From: Paraburkholderia tagetis
GTDB lineage: Bacteria; Pseudomonadota; Gammaproteobacteria; Burkholderiales; Burkholderiaceae
Direction of reading: 5' to 3'
NCBI RefSeq assembly: GCF_022213065.1
Contig: NZ_JAKLJA010000001.1
Location: 62,001-126,000 of the forward strand
DNA length: 64,000 nt
The notes under the pieces are model-generated. The model was not told the DNA's origin, ran no database searches, and saw only the letters and a program-made list of their open reading frames with translations. Position numbers and translations under genes: made by a program. Below, piece after piece: positions 26,690 through 35,266 of the stretch. Every line of letters starts with the position of its first letter. Position 1 is the stretch's first letter.

Positions 26690-28105
26690 ATGAGAACTTT
26701 CGACACCACCATCGGCCATGACGGTAGCGCCACAATCGTCGAGCCGTACAGCGGGCCGCTTACGCGCGGATCGATCATCGCGCGGCTCGAACGGCTGCCG
26801 GCCAACGCCATGCAGGTGCGCGCGCGCCTGTTGATCGGCCTTGCCACCTTCTTCGATGGTTTCGACGTGATCGCGATTGCCGCGACCCTGCCGATCCTGA
26901 TCCAGAAGTGGCATCTCACGCCGTGGGAGATCGGTTTTCTGATCGCCTCGGGCTCGGTCGGCCAGTTGTTCGGCGCCTTCCTGTTTCCGTGGCTCGCGGA
27001 ACGTCAGGGCCGCGTGCGTGCGATCGCGTGGAGTTCGGGCATCATCGGCGTGACGAGCATTGCTTGCGGTTTCGCGCCGTCGTTCATGGCGTTCGCCGCG
27101 CTGCGCGTGGTCCAGGGCCTGGGTCTGGGCGGCGAACTGCCCGTGGCCGCCACCTATATCAACGAGGTCAGCCGCGCTCATGGCCGTGGACGTTTCGTGC
27201 TCCTCTACGAAATTGTGTTCCCGGTTGGCCTGCTCGCGTCGAATGCGCTGGGCGCCTGGGTCGTGCCGCGCTTCGGCTGGCAGGCGATGTACTTCATCGG
27301 CGCGATGCCGCTCGTGCTGTTCTTCGTGCTGCGCAGGCTCGTGCCCGAGTCGCCGCGCTGGCTCGCCGAACGTGAGCGCCTGCAAGAGGCCCACGACGCG
27401 GTGAGCGCGTTCGAGCGCACCGCAAAGGGACCGCTCGATCCGGTCACGAACGCCGCTGAATTCGATACGCTCGTCAAGCGTCATCCGAAGCGCCGCGTGA
27501 AGGACTTGTTCGGGCCGGCTTACCTCAAGCGCACGCTCGCGGTCGCCATGCTGTGGATGACGTGCGGCTTTATCCAGTACGGGCTTTCCACCTGGTTGCC
27601 GACGATCTACCGCAACGTCTATCACGCGCCGCTGCAGCTCGCGCTCAATCTCGCGGTGGCCGCCTCGGTGCTCGGCGTGCTGGGCTCGCTTACCTGCGCG
27701 CTGCTGGTGGACAAAGTGGGCCGCAAGCCCATCATCAATGTCTCGTTCGTGCTGTGCGCGGTGTCGCTCGCGCTGGCCGGCATCTGCCACGCCATGTCGG
27801 TGTACGTGGTGGCGACGTTCTGCGCGTTGTCGCTCGGCCTGCTCGCCTGCGGCTTCATTACCGCCTACGTCTACACGCCCGAGCTTTATCCCACGAGCAT
27901 CCGCGCGATGGGTTGCGGCATGGGCGGCGCGTGGCTCAAGGTGGCGGCCATCTTCGCGCCCACTATCGTTTCGAAGACGATGATTGGCGGGAATCTGGAC
28001 GTGGCGTTTTATATCCTTGCCGCCGTGCCATTCCTTGCGGCTATAACGGTGCACTTTCTCGGTATTGAAACCAAGGGCAAGGTGCTCGAACAACTGGAAG
28101 CCTGA
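26690..28105 (+). CDS. MFS transporter, aromatic acid:H+ symporter (AAHS) type
   Basis: 471 aa, 12 predicted transmembrane segments. The first helix holds FFDGFDVIAIAATLP, with the DGFD motif typical of AAHS importers such as PcaK and BenK. Loop 2-3 (PWLAERQGRVRAI) and loop 8-9 (LLVDKVGRKPI) carry the MFS G-x-x-x-D/R-x-G-R/K signature. Last gene of the cluster, and it supports an aromatic acid as the substrate. Start at 26690 lies 40 bases after the reductase stop and follows GGAGACGGGACGACAGGC. Confidence 0.92.
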   Translation: MRTFDTTIGHDGSATIVEPYSGPLTRGSIIARLERLPANAMQVRARLLIGLATFFDGFDVIAIAATLPILIQKWHLTPWEIGFLIASGSVGQLFGAFLFPWLAERQGRVRAIAWSSGIIGVTSIACGFAPSFMAFAALRVVQGLGLGGELPVAATYINEVSRAHGRGRFVLLYEIVFPVGLLASNALGAWVVPRFGWQAMYFIGAMPLVLFFVLRRLVPESPRWLAERERLQEAHDAVSAFERTAKGPLDPVTNAAEFDTLVKRHPKRRVKDLFGPAYLKRTLAVAMLWMTCGFIQYGLSTWLPTIYRNVYHAPLQLALNLAVAASVLGVLGSLTCALLVDKVGRKPIINVSFVLCAVSLALAGICHAMSVYVVATFCALSLGLLACGFITAYVYTPELYPTSIRAMGCGMGGAWLKVAAIFAPTIVSKTMIGGNLDVAFYILAAVPFLAAITVHFLGIETKGKVLEQLEA

Positions 28106-28123
28106 GCGCCAGCTTATATATGA

Positions 28124-28151
28124 GGAATCGCGTCGTGGCGATCGCGATTCC
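28124..28151 (+). terminator. hairpin after the catabolic cluster
   Basis: Perfect 9-bp arms GGAATCGCG and CGCGATTCC with a 10-base loop, 19 bases after the MFS stop codon. No T tract follows, so termination strength is uncertain. Confidence 0.45.
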
Positions 28152-28344
28152 GTTCGAAATGTATGAAGAACCCGCCGAATATCCGCGTTATACGATGGAT
28201 TGCGAGCCCACATATCAATCGCAATGTCCCTTGGATGCGTATCGATTCTGTGCTATCAACATAAAAACCAAGAAAAAGATTTGATTCTGCTGTTTTCCGT
28301 TTTTAGCTGGGGGTAATAAGCAAGAATTGAAAACGGAGGCAGCC

Positions 28345-29316
28345 ATGCATGAGCTCAGTGGCTTTCTTCTTTCGTTGCATGGCGCGGCGCGTGAAGTGCC
28401 CTTCGAAGACTTTCAGGATCATGCGCTCAAGCTGCTCAGGCAGCTCGTGCCGTTCGACGCTGCACGCTGGGGCACGGCCCGCCACGACGCACGCGGCGCC
28501 CAGTTTCATGCGCCTTATCTCTATAACGACTCCCCCGAGTCGCTCAAGGACTACGAAACCATTCGCGAACACGATCGCTGTGCCACGTGGTGCCTTACGC
28601 ATCTGGGCACCGTGGCCAATTTTCCGCTTTTCGCGCTGTTTGGAAAATCCAGCCATCCGGGGCTAGGGAACTATGTGCGCCGCTATCGCCATATGCACGG
28701 CCTGATCGTCGGCTGCAAGTCCGGCGAAGACGGCTTGCGTCAGGCGATCTCGCTGTATGGCGCATACGAAGACACGCCATTCGACGAGGCGCAGCGCAAA
28801 ACGCTCGAAGTGGTGTTTCCGCACCTCACGGAGGCCTTGCAAACGAGCCTCGCGTTTCATATGGAGCGTCTCAGGCCGCATGGCGGCGCAGGCGTGTGGT
28901 CGCTGGCAGTCTGCGATGCGGCAGGAAACTTTCGTTTCGTCGAGCCCGCCTTTCGCGACCGGCTGCGTCAGGAATGGCCCGGCCTTGCGCACCGTGCATT
29001 GCCGCCGCATCTCACGCGCCTCGCCTGCACCGGGGCGCAGACGAGTTTTCAGGGGCGTGCCGCGTTGTTCTTCATCGAAGTCCTGCACGATACGGTTTTT
29101 GTTCGTGCCCGTGCGCGCCTGCCCGTGGACGCGCTTTCACGACGCGAGCTCGAAGTCGCGCAACTCGTGACCGAGGGCCTCACGCACAAGGAGATCGCAC
29201 GGTCGCTGGACATCGCGCCCGCCACCGTTCGCAATCATCTGCAGGCAATACACGAGCGCGCCGGCGTGCATTCCAATGCCGAACTCGTGCAGCAGCTCAG
29301 GCGCGCGGGGCACTAG
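28345..29316 (+). CDS. LuxR-type HTH transcriptional regulator
   Basis: 323 aa; ATG 28345 is preceded by GGAGG. The N-terminal two thirds look like a GAF/PAS-type sensor without an autoinducer-domain signature (FDAARWGTARHDARG, YGAYEDTPFDEAQRKTLEVVFPHLTEAL). The C-terminus is a clear LuxR HTH: LSRRELEVAQLVTEGLTHKEIARSLDIAPATVRNHLQAIHERAGV, written here in sections by position 265-310. It could regulate the neighbouring MFS/catabolic genes or the hydrolase convergent to it 5 bases away. Ligand unknown. Confidence 0.9.
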   Translation: MHELSGFLLSLHGAAREVPFEDFQDHALKLLRQLVPFDAARWGTARHDARGAQFHAPYLYNDSPESLKDYETIREHDRCATWCLTHLGTVANFPLFALFGKSSHPGLGNYVRRYRHMHGLIVGCKSGEDGLRQAISLYGAYEDTPFDEAQRKTLEVVFPHLTEALQTSLAFHMERLRPHGGAGVWSLAVCDAAGNFRFVEPAFRDRLRQEWPGLAHRALPPHLTRLACTGAQTSFQGRAALFFIEVLHDTVFVRARARLPVDALSRRELEVAQLVTEGLTHKEIARSLDIAPATVRNHLQAIHERAGVHSNAELVQQLRRAGH

Positions 29317-29321
29317 AGACC

Positions 29322-30104
29322 CTAAACCGCTTTCCACCAATGAGAGGCCGGGGCTTCGAGATGGATGAAATGGCCCGTTACGAGTTCGGTGTATTGCGCG
29401 CACGGAAATAGCTGCATCCAGATGCGCCGCTCGGCTTCGAGATCGATGAGCGGGTCCTCACGGCCGAATACCAGTTGCACCCTTTGCACGCCCGGCACGG
29501 GCTCGAGGGGCGGCAGCGGATCGGCCCAGAAGTCGCGCACGATGACCTCGAACGCGCTGGGGTCGATGACCTTATGGCGGGCAAGCAGATCCAGATACCA
29601 GCGCCGCCGCGTGTTCGCGCCCGCGCCCCAGTAAAGCTCGAACAGGTTTGCAAAGCTCGTGACCTGAACCGCGAGGCGCGCGAAGCGCTCGTAATCGCTC
29701 GTTGCCTTGAATTCCTCCAGTGCGGCGAGCAGCGGCTCCGACGACGGCGAGCGCGTCAGCAGCCGCGTCGCGAGCCGCACGAAGGCATCGCCGATGTCAT
29801 AGACCGGCGCGAGCAGCCACAGCTTGCCGATATGGGCAGGCACACGCTCGATGAGCCGCAGCGCGAGGTGCGCGCCGAACGAATGCGCGAGCAGATCGAC
29901 GGGCCGTCCGGTCGTGTCGGCAAGCATGCGGATTTCGTCCTCCGCCGCTTCGACGAGGGCGCCGAACGGCCGCGCAAACAGCACGACCGAGCGCGGCTGG
30001 TCCCACCAGTGAATGGGCAGCGTGCGCCCGTAGAGATCGCGCTCGGCAATCGACGAGAGCCCCGGGCCGCCATGGAGGAACAGCGTGGATAGGGGAGAGC
30101 TCAT
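29322..30104 (-). CDS. alpha/beta hydrolase
   Basis: 260 aa. HGGPG near the N-terminus (oxyanion hole, as in proline iminopeptidase-type hydrolases) and nucleophile elbow LLAHSFGAH, with Ala in place of the usual first Gly. Acid in FGREDPLID and His in TGHFIHLEAP complete the triad. Convergent with the LuxR-type gene. Substrate unknown. Confidence 0.87.
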   Translation of the reverse strand: MSSPLSTLFLHGGPGLSSIAERDLYGRTLPIHWWDQPRSVVLFARPFGALVEAAEDEIRMLADTTGRPVDLLAHSFGAHLALRLIERVPAHIGKLWLLAPVYDIGDAFVRLATRLLTRSPSSEPLLAALEEFKATSDYERFARLAVQVTSFANLFELYWGAGANTRRRWYLDLLARHKVIDPSAFEVIVRDFWADPLPPLEPVPGVQRVQLVFGREDPLIDLEAERRIWMQLFPCAQYTELVTGHFIHLEAPASHWWKAV

Positions 30105-30180
30105 GCTCGCTCCGCAAGATGTGCGAGTGTTGCCCGCCCTGGCGCGGGCGGACGTTGCGTGGAGTGGACCCTAAGGCGAA

Positions 30181-32226
30181 TTAATCGGCGTCCGGCGCGC
30201 TCGTGCCGCTGCGGTAGGTCTCGTTGAGATAGAACAGCACCCCCAGCGGGTTCTTGCTCTGCAACTGCACGATCCGGTACGCCTCGTTCGCGCTGTTGTT
30301 GATCGCGAGGAACTGATTGTTGCCGGCGGTCGTGCTGCAGGTGTTGGTGCCCGAGGCGGTCAGCGTGACCGAGGTCGTGCCCGGCGTCACGCCGCTCGCC
30401 TGCTGATAGCCGCAGCCTTGCTGACCTTCGCTCTGCACGCTCACGCCGGTGAGCGTCAATGACGAGGTCGCTGGCGGCCGCGTGAAGTCCACCGTCACCG
30501 AGCTTTGCGCGCCAGCCTGCGCACCGCTTGCGGAGAGCAAGCCGCTGATCACATCGGCGTTCACGCTCGGCCAGTCGCCGCTCATGAAGGTGGACTTGCC
30601 GAGCGAGGCATCGACGAACTGCGTCGTGCTCTCCACGTTGTAGGTGCCGATCACGCTGCCGTTCGCGCCATAGAGCGTGAATGCGTACGTTTTGCTGGCC
30701 GGCAGGCTGCTCACGTCGAGCTTGCTGGTCGCCCAGTAGCCTCGTTGCGGCGGGGTAAAGGCGCTGCCGTTCGGCGTGATCCAGTCCCAGCGAAATTCAT
30801 TGGTGTTGCTGCCGGTCGTGAACGCGGTGGTGGGCGCAGAGGTGGGCTGCGTTACCGCGATCGACAGATAGTTGACGCCCGTGACGCTCGAGCGGGTCAA
30901 CCATAACCCCGAAGCCGGCAAGCCGGGGCCCGTGACGAGCGCATAGCTGATCGCGCTGCCTGTGCCGTCCAGTTTGATATCGAGGGTCACGCCCGCGTCG
31001 AAGACCGATTGATCGGGGTTGCCGCTTGCGTTGACGAAGCTGTCGTGGAAGGAGCGATAGGTCGTGCGCGTCGAGACCGACATGTTGTACGGAAGCTGGT
31101 TGCCGACGATATTCCAGCTACCCGAGGCCGCTTGATGAACGGTCGTGTAGAGCGTGTACTGGCCCTGGCTGCCTTGCGCGCTCGACAGGCCATAGGGCAC
31201 GGCCACCAATGCGCTCGTTCCGGCCTGGTTCACGCTTACGGTCGTGGGCGTCGAGCCATTCATGTTGAGGCTCGAAGAAGCGAGGCCCGGCGCGTACTTC
31301 GTGATGTTCGTGTAGCCGTTGTCCTGGTAGCTGGCGTCGATCAGGCCACTGCATGCCGATCCCGTGCCGCCGGCGGCCCCGCACGACTGCAGCGCGGCAG
31401 GCAGCGTGCCCAGGAAGTTCTGGAGTGACTCGATATTGGCGATCGTGCTCGCGCTCACGGCCGGCGCCACGGGCGCGTTGGCCGGCGTCGAGTTGTCGTT
31501 CAGCGCGAGGTAGGCCGCGCTTTGCGTCGTGGTGCTGCCGCTCGCCGGCGTCTTGTAGATCAGATAGGTCTTTGCACCTTCGGGGACGATGGCGAGCATG
31601 TCGATCAACGCGTCGGTACCCGTGTGGTTCGCGGTGAACGTGGTGGCCACGGGGTCGTACGTCGCCGGCAGTCCCACCGCGCCCAGCAGGTTGGCGAGAT
31701 AGGCGTTGAGCGTCGCCTTGGCCGTCTCGGCGCCAACCACCGACACGCCGCTGAGCCCCATCGACGAGCCCTTCGTCACGAAGTCCATGGCGTTGCCGTC
31801 CGGCGTCAGCAGCGCGGCGACGGCCGTGGTCAAGGTCGTGACATTGGCCACGCCGGTCTGCCCGGCGGTCGGCAGGAGTGGCAGCACCGCGATCATCGGG
31901 CTGGCCTGGCCGCTCGGATCTGTCGCGACAAGCGCGATGGGCGCCGTGAGACCGCTCACCGCGAGCGAGTAGGTGCCGTCGCTGTGGGCCGTGGTCGTGG
32001 CGGTCGTGCCGTTGACGTCGGTGGCCGTGATGGTGGCCTGCGCAACGGCCTGGCCGTTCGCGACGGTGCCCGTCACCTGCGCGGGAGCGCTTGCGCTACC
32101 GCCTCCGCCCCCGCCATCGCCACCACCCCCGCCGCAGGCGGAAAGGGCCGCCAGTGCGAGGGTTGCCATCGCGGTGACACCCCGCCGCGATGCTTCGGAT
32201 TGCCAGGATGCGTTTGTATTGTTCAT
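30181..32226 (-). CDS. large surface lipoprotein with carboxypeptidase-regulatory-like domain, function unknown
   Basis: 681 aa from ATG 32226, preceded by AAAGGAA; the open frame upstream is not signal-like. The signal peptide ends in the lipobox LSAC followed by a Gly/Asp run (GGGGGDGGGGGG), a common Burkholderia lipoprotein pattern that serves as a tether. An early segment (TGTVANGQAVAQATITATDVNG) fits a carboxypeptidase-regulatory-like beta sandwich. The remainder is Ser/Thr/Gly-rich with no motif I recognise and a few cysteines towards the end. Probably exposed in the periplasm or on the outer membrane. Confidence 0.8.
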   Translation of the reverse strand: MNNTNASWQSEASRRGVTAMATLALAALSACGGGGGDGGGGGGSASAPAQVTGTVANGQAVAQATITATDVNGTTATTTAHSDGTYSLAVSGLTAPIALVATDPSGQASPMIAVLPLLPTAGQTGVANVTTLTTAVAALLTPDGNAMDFVTKGSSMGLSGVSVVGAETAKATLNAYLANLLGAVGLPATYDPVATTFTANHTGTDALIDMLAIVPEGAKTYLIYKTPASGSTTTQSAAYLALNDNSTPANAPVAPAVSASTIANIESLQNFLGTLPAALQSCGAAGGTGSACSGLIDASYQDNGYTNITKYAPGLASSSLNMNGSTPTTVSVNQAGTSALVAVPYGLSSAQGSQGQYTLYTTVHQAASGSWNIVGNQLPYNMSVSTRTTYRSFHDSFVNASGNPDQSVFDAGVTLDIKLDGTGSAISYALVTGPGLPASGLWLTRSSVTGVNYLSIAVTQPTSAPTTAFTTGSNTNEFRWDWITPNGSAFTPPQRGYWATSKLDVSSLPASKTYAFTLYGANGSVIGTYNVESTTQFVDASLGKSTFMSGDWPSVNADVISGLLSASGAQAGAQSSVTVDFTRPPATSSLTLTGVSVQSEGQQGCGYQQASGVTPGTTSVTLTASGTNTCSTTAGNNQFLAINNSANEAYRIVQLQSKNPLGVLFYLNETYRSGTSAPDAD

Positions 32227-32504
32227 GGCGATTCCTTTCGTTTGCATACGGTTCGACTCGATCCACGAGCGCGGGGTCATCCGTGCCTTGCGGTCGATGA
32301 ACAAACGCAAGGCGCAGCGCCAGGCCGCGTGAGCATTTCAAGTAGAACTGGATTGCAGGCCGTCGGGAATGATGCAAATGAACCAGGCAAACAACAGACA
32401 AACTGCTGGCAAACGAATGTTGCAAACAACAGACGAATACAGGCGGCGATGCGTGGCGCGAGGGGAGCGCTCTGCTCCACGTCGCGTCAGCGCATGCGCG
32501 CTGC

Positions 32505-33626
32505 TCAGGCCGCAGCGGCGCTCTCGTCGAGCACGGGGTAATCCGTTAGACCTTTAGCGCCGCCACCGAACAGCGTTTCGCGCTGGTGTAGCGCGAGCGG
32601 TGCGCCAACGCGCAGGCGCTGCACGAGATCGGGGTTGGCGACGAACGGCCTGCCAAACGCGATCAGATCGGCCCAGCCCGCGTCGATGGCATCGCGTGCG
32701 CGCTCACCCGTATAGCGGCCCGCGTAAATCAGCACGCCCGGATAGGCGGCGCGCAGCTTGCGCTTGAATTCGAGCGGCATATGAGGCGCGTCGTCCCAGT
32801 CGGCTTCGGCGATATGAATATAGGCCACGCCGATCTCGCCGAGCTTTTGGGCCGCTGCGAGATAGGTCGTTTCCGGGTCGGCGTCTTCACAGCCGTTGAG
32901 CGTCGTGAGCGGCGCGAGGCGGATACCGACGCGCTGCGCGTCGCCCGTGCCTTCGACGAGCGCGCGCGTCACTTCGTCGAGGAAGCGCAGATGGTTTTTG
33001 AGCGAGCCGCCGTATTCATCAGTGCGCGTGTTCGCGTTGGAGTCGATGAACTGATTGACGAGATAGCCGTTCGCTGCATGCAGCTCGACGCCGTCGAAGC
33101 CCGCTTCGATGGCATTGCGCGCCGCCGTGCGGTACTGGCTCACGATTTCGCGAATCTCGTCGACGCTCAGCGCACGTGGTTCGGATGCCTGAACAAAGCC
33201 CGGCACGCCGTCGTCGCCGCTCGCGATGAACACGTTCACGCCCTTGGCTTGCAGCGCCGAAGACGACACCGGCTGCGCGCCGCCGAGCAGGCTCGTGTGG
33301 CTCAGACGGCCCACGTGCCAGAGCTGCGCGAAGATATGGCCACCTTTGGCATGAACCGCGGTCGTCACCTTGCGCCAACCCTCGATCTGACCGGCCGTGT
33401 GAATGCCGGGCGTCCACGCGTAGCCCTTGCCGAGCGGCGCGACATACGTGCCTTCGCTCACGATGAGTCCTGCGTCGGCGCGCTGCGCGTAGTACTCGGC
33501 CATCAGTGTATTGGCTTCGTCGCCGGGCTGGCTGGCGCGCGAGCGCGTCATCGGCGGCATCACGATGCGGTTGGGCAGTGTCAGTGCGCCGAGTTTGAGA
33601 GGCTGGAAAAGTGGATCATGATTCAC
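32505..33626 (-). CDS. alkene reductase, Old Yellow Enzyme family (NemA-like)
   Basis: 373-aa FMN-dependent ene-reductase. GTG at 33626 (MNHDPLFQPLKLGALTLPNR) was chosen because AGGAAA precedes it and it matches the start of NemA-type proteins; the open frame continues 100 codons upstream but runs into an extragenic repeat. Landmarks: PPMTRSRAS, AEYYAQRADAGLIVSE, AQLWHVGR, VELHAANGYLVNQF (substrate-binding His/Asn), TDEYGGS and GGAKGLTDYP at the C-terminus. It reduces alpha,beta-unsaturated carbonyls, N-ethylmaleimide or nitro compounds. Confidence 0.93.
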   Translation of the reverse strand: MNHDPLFQPLKLGALTLPNRIVMPPMTRSRASQPGDEANTLMAEYYAQRADAGLIVSEGTYVAPLGKGYAWTPGIHTAGQIEGWRKVTTAVHAKGGHIFAQLWHVGRLSHTSLLGGAQPVSSSALQAKGVNVFIASGDDGVPGFVQASEPRALSVDEIREIVSQYRTAARNAIEAGFDGVELHAANGYLVNQFIDSNANTRTDEYGGSLKNHLRFLDEVTRALVEGTGDAQRVGIRLAPLTTLNGCEDADPETTYLAAAQKLGEIGVAYIHIAEADWDDAPHMPLEFKRKLRAAYPGVLIYAGRYTGERARDAIDAGWADLIAFGRPFVANPDLVQRLRVGAPLALHQRETLFGGGAKGLTDYPVLDESAAAA

Positions 33627-33714
33627 GATGTATTTCCTGTTGGGGCGGCGTGTACGCCGCGAGTGTTCAAGGTCGGCGTTAGGTGGATTGGGGTTGTAGA
33701 CTGGCTTTCGCGGG

Positions 33715-33929
33715 TCCTTTCGCGTTTTTTTCGCGTTTCCTTGTGTTCGTGTCGGTCTGCCTGGGTTGCCCCTGTGCGGGGCGGCACCTACTTTTCTTTG
33801 CAGCGGCAAAGAAAAGTAGGCAAAAGAAAGCCGCTCAAACCGCCAGTGTGACGCCGTCCACCTCTTGCCTGTGATCGAAGTGGTTCCGGGGCATCCGTCA
33901 CCTCGCACCTTCAAACTGAGTGACAAAGG
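33715..33929 (+). repeat. extragenic repeat, copy 1
   Basis: Inverted with respect to copy 2 at 34096-34310. Conserved parts: the TTTCGCGTTT/CCTTGT block, GTTGCCCCTGTGCGGGGCGG, the stem-loop at 33787-33820, AAAAGAAAGC-GCTCAAACCGC, and a looser tail ending GAGTGACAAAGG. The stem-loop has perfect 15-bp arms (CCTACTTTTCTTTGC) and a 4-base loop. I recall this hairpin as a frequent intergenic element in Paraburkholderia genomes, but could not search. Confidence 0.8.
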
Positions 33930-34095
33930 CCCCGCACATCCCGCTGCTCGCTACGCGCGCAGCGGTCGGGTCTGCATGGGAAACCACACGTACTGCGCGG
34001 GCACTCGAATACGCCCGCGCAGCATCGATTCGTATGCATTCCTCTGGTTTTGGGTTATGCCCCACGGGGCGCGCAGCGCCGCCGGAGGAATGAGC

Positions 34096-34310
34096 CCTTT
34101 GTCACTCCGTTATACGGCGCGTGGTGACAGACGCTCCGGAACCGCTCCGATTAACGGCAAGTGGTCCACTGCGTAACACTAGCGGTTTGAGCCGCTTTCT
34201 TTTGCCTACTTTTCTTTGCGGCTGCAAAGAAAAGTAGGTGCCGCCCCGCACAGGGGCAACGCTAATAGACCGACACGAAAACAAGGAAACGCGAAAAAAG
34301 CGAAAAAGCA
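34096..34310 (-). repeat. extragenic repeat, copy 2 (inverted)
   Basis: Reverse-complement match to copy 1, including a perfect 15-bp-arm hairpin at 34205-34238 with loop GGCT. The loop and tail differ by scattered substitutions, so the two copies are not a fresh duplication. Confidence 0.8.
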
Positions 34311-34349
34311 AAAAACCCTATCGCACCGCAAGCCACCATACCCTGCGCT

Positions 34350-35156
34350 TTAGTCCCACTTCGCCGCGAGCCCCTCGGGGCTCACTTCACGGCCATTGCG
34401 TTCGAGCGCCGCGATCTCCGCCATGTCTTCGTCGCTCAGTTGCAGCGTCTGCGCAAGCAGATTGCTAGCGAGATTCTCACGCTTCGTCGACGAAGGAATA
34501 ACCGAGTAACCGAGCCGCAGCGCCCAGGCGAGCGCCACCTGCGCCGGCGTCGCATGGCGTCGTTCCGCAATCGCGCGAATGACCGGGTCGCCGAGCACTT
34601 TGCCGTAAGCGAGCGTCATATACGACGTCACGTGAATACCTTCTTGCTGGAGAAAGCCCACGAGCTTGCGGCTTTGCAAATACGGGCTCAGTTCGATCTG
34701 ATTGGTCGCGATGTTCTCTTTGCCGACCACGGCGATGGCCTGCTTCGTGAGTTCGATGTTGAAGTTCGACACACCGATCTGCTTCGTGAGGCCTTGCGAC
34801 TTCGCTTCGGCCAGCGCGCTCATGAATTCCTCGAGCGAGACGCCGTTATTGGGCGCGGGCCAGTGGATCAGCGTGAGATCGACTTCGTCGGTGCGCAGTT
34901 TCTTGAGGCTGTCCTTGAGGCTCGGAATCAGCTTGTCGCGCGAATAGTTGTCGACCCAGATCTTGGTGGTCAGGAACAGGTCCTTGCGCGCGACGCCCGA
35001 GGCGGCGATGGCTTCGCCCACTTCGGCTTCGTTGCCGTAGATCTGTGCGGTGTCGATCGTGCGGTAGCCGAGTTCCAGGCCATTGCGCACCGAGTCGATG
35101 ACAACCTGGCCTTGCAGGCGGAAGGTACCAAGGCCGAATGCGGGAATGTTGCTCAT
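34350..35156 (-). CDS. dkgB: aldo/keto reductase, 2,5-diketo-D-gluconate reductase B-like
   Basis: 268 aa, same length as E. coli DkgB. Start 35156 ([16 protein letters not shown]) matches the family. Catalytic tetrad of AKRs: Asp in [11 protein letters not shown], Tyr in the same segment, Lys in LTTKIWVDN and His in LIHWPAPN. Further landmarks [20 protein letters not shown] and [11 protein letters not shown] line up closely with E. coli DkgB. NADPH-dependent reduction of methylglyoxal, beta-keto esters or diketogluconate in the cytoplasm. Confidence 0.93.
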   Translation of the reverse strand: MSNIPAFGLGTFRLQGQVVIDSVRNGLELGYRTIDTAQIYGNEAEVGEAIAASGVARKDLFLTTKIWVDNYSRDKLIPSLKDSLKKLRTDEVDLTLIHWPAPNNGVSLEEFMSALAEAKSQGLTKQIGVSNFNIELTKQAIAVVGKENIATNQIELSPYLQSRKLVGFLQQEGIHVTSYMTLAYGKVLGDPVIRAIAERRHATPAQVALAWALRLGYSVIPSSTKRENLASNLLAQTLQLSDEDMAEIAALERNGREVSPEGLAAKWD

Positions 35157-35244
35157 GAGGTTCTCCGGGGCTGTGATGGAAATGCGGTGTCGATGCAGGC
35201 ATTGTGCCCACTTCGATCTATGCAAAAAACAGTAATAAACGCGA

Positions 35245-35266
35245 AATTCAATTGAATTGAAATCAA
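35245..35266. promoter_or_regulatory. palindrome upstream of dkgB
   Basis: Perfect 14-bp AT-rich palindrome AATTCAATTGAATT at 35245-35258, running into GAAATCAA at 35259-35266. The same GAAATCAA element forms half of the palindrome at 37887-37901 beside the LysR start, so the LysR protein may bind both. It lies at the 3' end of the MFS gene. Confidence 0.4.

Larger units (their letters stand above)
33627..34349. other. 723-bp gene-free region dominated by an inverted repeat pair
   Basis: No credible gene. It contains two oppositely oriented copies of a 215-bp extragenic repeat (33715-33929 and 34096-34310) around 166 bases of spacer. The spacer holds a further hairpin, CTGCGCGGGC at 33993 with its complement at 34013. 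Confidence 0.8.

Noticed and set aside
33683-33874. Short open frames inside the extragenic repeat region
   Set aside because: They run through the hairpins of the repeats and have no ribosome site or protein-like composition.
33627-33926. N-terminal extension of the OYE gene up to 33926
   Set aside because: The 100 extra codons lie in the repeat copy; GTG 33626 has a ribosome site and the correct family N-terminus.
33715-34310. Insertion sequence or MITE interpretation of the inverted repeats
   Set aside because: No transposase, no obvious target-site duplication, and the copies have diverged.
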